Assembly (NCBI RefSeq): GCF_025753855.1
Contig: NZ_JAOWPT010000015.1
Location: 62,001 to 126,000 of the forward strand
Length of the DNA: 64,000 nt
Reading direction: 5' to 3'
From: Mesorhizobium sp. ZC-5
GTDB lineage: Bacteria; Pseudomonadota; Alphaproteobacteria; Rhizobiales; Rhizobiaceae
The translations under genes were made by a program, and so were the position numbers. Within the stretch, counting starts at the first letter, position 1. Each line of letters opens with the position of its first letter. The notes beneath the pieces were generated by a model. That model was not told the DNA's origin, made no database searches, and saw only the letters and a program-made list of their open reading frames with translations. Of this stretch, positions 60,432 through 64,000 are shown piece after piece.

Positions 60432-60734
60432 ATGGCCATTGAAACCGTTCCTTTTGACGCTTCCGAGTTCCTGGGAAGTGTTGAATCCCAAGCTGAGCTT
60501 CTTGCCGATGCATTCGAGTCGGGCGACGCTGGTTACATCACCCACACGCTCGGTGTCGTAGCTCGTGCCCGCGGCATGACCGGCATCGCCAAAGAAGCCG
60601 GAGTCACTCGCGAAGCGCTTTACAAGGCGCTGAGTGGCGACGGTGACCCCAAGCTCACGACGCTTTTGGGAGTGTTACGCGCGCTAGATATGAAAATTAC
60701 AACGAAACCTGCGAAAACGAGACTGATCGCCTAG
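60432..60734 (+). CDS. HTH antitoxin of the addiction module
   Basis: A 100-residue protein of the COG3636 antidote family. An N-terminal arm (DASEFLGSVESQAELLADAF) is followed by an XRE-like HTH (GMTGIAKEAGVTREALYKAL) and the conserved SGDGDPKLTTLLGVLRALD. It should bind both the toxin and the palindrome at 60117-60148. GAAGGAGG lies just before the ATG. Confidence 0.88.
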   Translation: MAIETVPFDASEFLGSVESQAELLADAFESGDAGYITHTLGVVARARGMTGIAKEAGVTREALYKALSGDGDPKLTTLLGVLRALDMKITTKPAKTRLIA

Positions 60735-60754
60735 CCGTACAAAAGATAGAACGT

Positions 60755-60768
60755 GCTGGATAAAACGC
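60755..60768 (+). repeat. 14-bp direct repeat, right copy
   Basis: An exact second copy of the hom stop-codon sequence (GCTGGATAAAACGC), directly after the antitoxin gene. It marks the right edge of the insertion. Confidence 0.75.
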
Positions 60769-60916
60769 GCGGAAGCACTTCAATCGATTGATATTTTCCA
60801 TCGGGCACGGAAACGTGTCTGCGGGTCTTGCCGTTGTCATGGTGCTTTGACAAAAGGAGCGCGCCCGTGCCCGTCCGGCACGGCGTCCGCATATTTGTAT
60901 TGGCAGGAAAGTGACG

Positions 60917-61894
60917 ATGGCGAAGAACGCGACGGCAGGCCTCGACCGGATTCTCACCCTTGAACTCGTGCGTGTCACCGAACGTGCCGCGGTCGCCGCG
61001 GCGCGCTTGCGCGGCCGGGGTGACGAGAAGGCCGCCGATCAGGTGGCGGTCGACGCCATGCGCTCCGAACTCAACCGGCTGCCGATCAGGGGTACTGTCG
61101 TCATCGGCGAAGGCGAACGCGACGAGGCGCCGATGCTCTACATCGGCGAGGAGGTCGGCAGCGGCGACGGCCCCAAGGTCGACATCGCGCTCGACCCGCT
61201 GGAGGGCACCACGATCTGTGCCAAGAATCTCCCCAACTCGCTGGCCGTCATCGCCATCGCCGAAAAGGGCAGCCTGCTCTACGCGCCAGACGTCTACATG
61301 GAAAAGATCGCCGTCGGCCCGGGCTACCCGGCAGGCGTCGTCGATATCGACGCCCCGGCGATCGAGAACATCGAAAACCTGGCCAGGGCGAAGGGCGTTC
61401 CCGTCAACGAGATCACCGCCTGCATCCTCGACCGTCCGCGCCATGCGCGCCTGATCGAGGCCGTGCGCGCCACGGGCGCGTCGATCAGGCTGATCGGCGA
61501 CGGCGACGTTGCCGGCGTCATCCACACGACCGATCCGGACGAGACCGGCATCGACATCTATCTCGGCACCGGCGGCGCGCCGGAAGGCGTTCTGGCGGCG
61601 GCAGCACTGCGCTGCATCGGCGGCCAGATGCAGGGCCGTCTGCAGCTCAACACCGAAGAAAAGGTCGTCAGGGCCGCCAAGATGGGCATTTCCGATCCGA
61701 ACAAGATCTACCGGATCGAGGAAATGGCGAAGGGCGACGTGCTTTTCGCCGCCACCGGCGTAACCGACGGCAATTTGCTGGCCGGCGTCAAGTTCAACCG
61801 CGATTCGGTCCAGACGCATACCATCGTCATGCGTTCCTCCTCGAAAACGGTTCGCGAGATCAAGGCGCGGCATCAGGATCTCGAAAAATTCTGA
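60917..61894 (+). CDS. glpX: Class II fructose-1,6-bisphosphatase
   Basis: A 325-residue GlpX-type gluconeogenic phosphatase. GTVVIGEGERDEAPMLYIGE, VDIALDPLEGTTICA (metal-binding DPLEGT) and LGTGGAPEGVLAAAALRCIG are the family motifs. AGGAAAG lies upstream; ATG 60917 is preferred over GTG 60911. It is part of the hom-glpX-recJ order of rhizobia, interrupted here by the toxin-antitoxin pair. Confidence 0.95.
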   Translation: MAKNATAGLDRILTLELVRVTERAAVAAARLRGRGDEKAADQVAVDAMRSELNRLPIRGTVVIGEGERDEAPMLYIGEEVGSGDGPKVDIALDPLEGTTICAKNLPNSLAVIAIAEKGSLLYAPDVYMEKIAVGPGYPAGVVDIDAPAIENIENLARAKGVPVNEITACILDRPRHARLIEAVRATGASIRLIGDGDVAGVIHTTDPDETGIDIYLGTGGAPEGVLAAAALRCIGGQMQGRLQLNTEEKVVRAAKMGISDPNKIYRIEEMAKGDVLFAATGVTDGNLLAGVKFNRDSVQTHTIVMRSSSKTVREIKARHQDLEKF

Positions 61895-61952
61895 TCGCGC
61901 TTATTTTGCGCTACGCTAATACGACTTACGATCGACCGACAGATTCGGGCGG

Positions 61953-63746
61953 ATGGACAAGCGTATGAGTGCGGACAGGCGCTTCTTTCTTGGCGTGAAG
62001 GAATCGGCGACAGGGCTTTCCTGGGAGCATCGCCTGACGGAGCGTCAGGAGGTTGCCGCGCTCGCCATTGCGCAGGGACATGGCGTTTCCGATCTGGTCG
62101 CCCGCGTTCTCGCCGGCCGCGGCATCAGTGCGGAGGAAACCGAGCGCTTTCTCGATCCGACGATCCGCGATCTCCTGCCCAATCCGGTCTCGCTGACCGA
62201 CATGGATGCCGCCGCTGCGCGCATCGCCGATGCTGTGATCCGGCGCGAGAAGGTCGCCATATTCGGCGACTACGATGTCGATGGCGCGGCTTCCTCCGCC
62301 CTGTTGAAGCGGTTCCTGGCGCATTTCGGCCTGACGTCGGAAATCTACATCCCGGATCGCATCTTCGAGGGCTACGGCCCCAATCCGGATGCCATGCGCG
62401 AACTCGTCTCGCGCGGAGCCAGATTGATCGTCACCGTCGATTGCGGAACCAACAGCGCGGCGTCCATCGATGCGGCGCGTGCAGCCGGTGCCGATGTCGT
62501 CGTGCTCGATCATCACCAGGTCGGCGCCGCGTTGCCGGAAGGCGTGCCGGTCGTCAATCCGAACCGCGAGGACGATCTGTCGGGGCAGGGGCATCTGTGC
62601 GCCGCCGGCGTCGTGTTCCTGACGCTTGTCCAGGTCGCCAAGCTGCTGCGCGAGAAGAATTTCGGCACGCCCTTCGACCTGCTCACCTTGCTCGATCTCG
62701 TCGCGCTGGCGACCGTTTGCGATGTCGTGCCGCTGACCGGCGTCAACCGTGCCTTCGTCATCAAGGGTTTGCAGATGCTGCGCCAGCAGCGCAATCCGGG
62801 GCTGGCGGCACTCGCCCGCGTGTCGCGGATCGGCGAGCCGATCAACACCTTTCATCTGGCTTTTCTGATCGGGCCGCGCATCAACGCCGGCGGCCGCATC
62901 GGCGATGCCGGTCTCGGCAGCCGCATGCTTGCCACCGACGATCCGGTCGAGGCGGACAAGATCGCCGAAACGCTCGACCGGCTGAACCAGGAGCGCCAAC
63001 TCATGGAACAGGAGATGCTTGCCGAGGCGCGCGCCGAAGCCGATGCGGAAATGCTTGGCGGTGCTGGTCCCGCCGTCGTGGTGACGGCCAGCGAGACCTG
63101 GCATCCGGGCATTGTCGGCCTGCTCGCCTCGCGGCTGAAGGACCATGCGCGCCGGCCTGCCTTCGCCGTCGCCTTCAATCCGAATGGCACCGGCACCGGC
63201 TCCGGACGCTCGGTTTCGGGTTTCGATCTCGGGCGGCTGGTGCGCGAGGCGGCCGACAAGGGGCTGATCGTCAAGGGAGGCGGCCACGCGATGGCTGCCG
63301 GCATCACTGTCGAGCGGGCTAATCTCGGCGCTTTGCGGGCGTTTTTCGAGGAGCGTGCCGCCGCCGACGTCTTTCGCTTGCGCAACGAGGAAAGCCTGAA
63401 GGTCGACGCCGCGCTTGCGGCGGAAGGCGCAACGCAGGACATGCTCGACGCGTTGGAGAAGGTGGGTCCGTTCGGCCAGGGTTACCCCCCGCCGGTGCTT
63501 GTCTTGCCGCGCCATCATCTCGTCGACGCGCGCCCGGTCGGCGCCGGTCACGTCCGCGCCGACCTGAGGAGCGATTCCGGCGGCCGCATTCAGGCGATCG
63601 CCTTCCGCGCCGCCGAAAGTCCGCTCGGAGAGTTTCTTTTCAAGAGGAGAGGAAGCAGCGTTCATGTTGCCGGAGCCCTGTCCGGCAATTACTGGAATGG
63701 CGCCCGCAGTGTACAATTCCGCATCATCGACGCGGCGGCGGCCTGA
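61953..63746 (+). CDS. recJ: Single-stranded-DNA-specific exonuclease RecJ
   Basis: A 597-residue DHH-family 5'-3' exonuclease used in recombination and mismatch repair. Motifs: FGDYDVDGAASSALL (motif I), VTVDCGTNS (II), VVLDHHQVG (III DHH), and LVALATVCDVVPLTGVNR (IV). The DHHA1 part has VVVTASETWHPGIVGLLASR and KGGGHAMAAGITVE. ATG 61953 is used, ATG 61965 is possible. Confidence 0.95.
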   Translation: MDKRMSADRRFFLGVKESATGLSWEHRLTERQEVAALAIAQGHGVSDLVARVLAGRGISAEETERFLDPTIRDLLPNPVSLTDMDAAAARIADAVIRREKVAIFGDYDVDGAASSALLKRFLAHFGLTSEIYIPDRIFEGYGPNPDAMRELVSRGARLIVTVDCGTNSAASIDAARAAGADVVVLDHHQVGAALPEGVPVVNPNREDDLSGQGHLCAAGVVFLTLVQVAKLLREKNFGTPFDLLTLLDLVALATVCDVVPLTGVNRAFVIKGLQMLRQQRNPGLAALARVSRIGEPINTFHLAFLIGPRINAGGRIGDAGLGSRMLATDDPVEADKIAETLDRLNQERQLMEQEMLAEARAEADAEMLGGAGPAVVVTASETWHPGIVGLLASRLKDHARRPAFAVAFNPNGTGTGSGRSVSGFDLGRLVREAADKGLIVKGGGHAMAAGITVERANLGALRAFFEERAAADVFRLRNEESLKVDAALAAEGATQDMLDALEKVGPFGQGYPPPVLVLPRHHLVDARPVGAGHVRADLRSDSGGRIQAIAFRAAESPLGEFLFKRRGSSVHVAGALSGNYWNGARSVQFRIIDAAAA

Positions 63747-63756
63747 CGAAGCCGGC

Positions 63757-64000
63757 TTACGCCAGCACGCTCTGCAGGCGGGTCAGTTCGCCGATCTGCG
63801 CCTTGGTCGCTTCGTAGCCGAGCTTGATCGCCTCGTCGGCGCGATGGAATTCCGACAGCCCGACATGGCCGAGCTTCGGCTGCAGCGACAGGTCTGGCGG
63901 ATCGCCGGCCAGCCGGGCGCGCGAGATGCGGTCCTGGATGATGTTGAACGCCTCGACCATGACCCCGGTGATGCCGAGGCGCGTGCCTTGCGCGGTGGCA
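63757..64000 (-). CDS. Probable patatin-like phospholipase, C-terminal end (cut by window edge)
   Basis: The frame is open to the window edge on the minus strand, so the 5' part lies outside. The visible 81 residues contain GITGVMVEAFNIIQDRISRA, PKLGHVGLSEFHRADEAIKL and end TRLQSVLA. The GLSEFHRADEAIxLG ending resembles rhizobial patatin-like (RssA/NTE-type) phospholipases, but the catalytic GxSxG is not in view. It is convergent with recJ, 10 nt apart. Confidence 0.6.
   Translation of the reverse strand, partial: ATAQGTRLGITGVMVEAFNIIQDRISRARLAGDPPDLSLQPKLGHVGLSEFHRADEAIKLGYEATKAQIGELTRLQSVLA

Overview
The window is a high-GC alphaproteobacterial chromosome segment, most likely from the Mesorhizobium/Phyllobacteriaceae part of the Hyphomicrobiales (Rhizobiales). 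Reasons: the conserved run dgt-argS-SPOR gene-nagZ-scpA-scpB-tatABC-serS-surE-pcm-nlpD-like-yajC-secDF, the single-chain SecDF, class I PhaC, paired DUF1127 genes next to CCUCCUCCC-loop RNAs, and several families of intergenic palindromic repeats typical of rhizobia. The genus call is inference from gene order and protein style; no search was run.

Layout. 0-9.9 kb: end of an NCS2 nucleobase permease, a small lipoprotein, an EamA exporter, erpA divergent from dgt, argS, and a very large acidic SPOR-domain membrane protein. 9.9-18.1 kb: an accessory redox island with two SDRs, an NAD(P)-binding oxidoreductase, three LysR regulators, a GNAT acetyltransferase, an isochorismatase-like hydrolase and a zinc-less MDR dehydrogenase. 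Inside it lies a second, decayed copy of the last 37 codons of the SPOR gene plus its terminator hairpin, which marks an insertion boundary. 18.1-30.6 kb: core cell-cycle, envelope and secretion genes (nagZ, scpAB, an ABC ATPase, tatABC, serS, surE, pcm, NlpD-like lipoprotein). The tatC-serS gap is full of palindromic repeats, two of which have entered a Rhizobiales-type hypothetical gene without closing its frame. serS itself carries a 53-residue in-frame insert of about 50% GC with three TTA codons.

30.6-40 kb: an Ntn-type amide hydrolase, a DUF815 ATPase, yajC-secDF followed by homologues of two mitochondrial complex I assembly factors (Mth938/NDUFAF3-like and squalene-synthase-like/NDUFAF6-like), a membrane protein, a sterol-desaturase-family hydroxylase and trmFO. 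40-41.1 kb: two DUF1127 mini-genes followed on the same strand by two tandem three-hairpin RNA units whose six loops all carry CCUCCUCCC (an anti-Shine-Dalgarno motif), then tRNA-Leu(UAG). 41.4-48.5 kb: tig, radC, map, an SH3 protein and a cystine-type ABC importer.

48.8-51.9 kb: a three-gene operon of type III polyketide synthase, SAM methyltransferase and FAD oxidoreductase, a probable lipid-polyketide (alkylpyrone/alkylresorcinol/quinone-like) pathway. 52-64 kb: two small unknown proteins, tspO, tRNA-Glu(UUC), an M15-type lipoprotein peptidase, phaC, a small lipoprotein, an AlaC-type aminotransferase with hom, a RelE/HigB-type toxin-antitoxin pair inserted exactly at the hom stop codon (14-bp direct repeats), glpX, recJ and the end of a probable patatin-like gene. 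No rRNA, CRISPR array or intact insertion sequence was seen.
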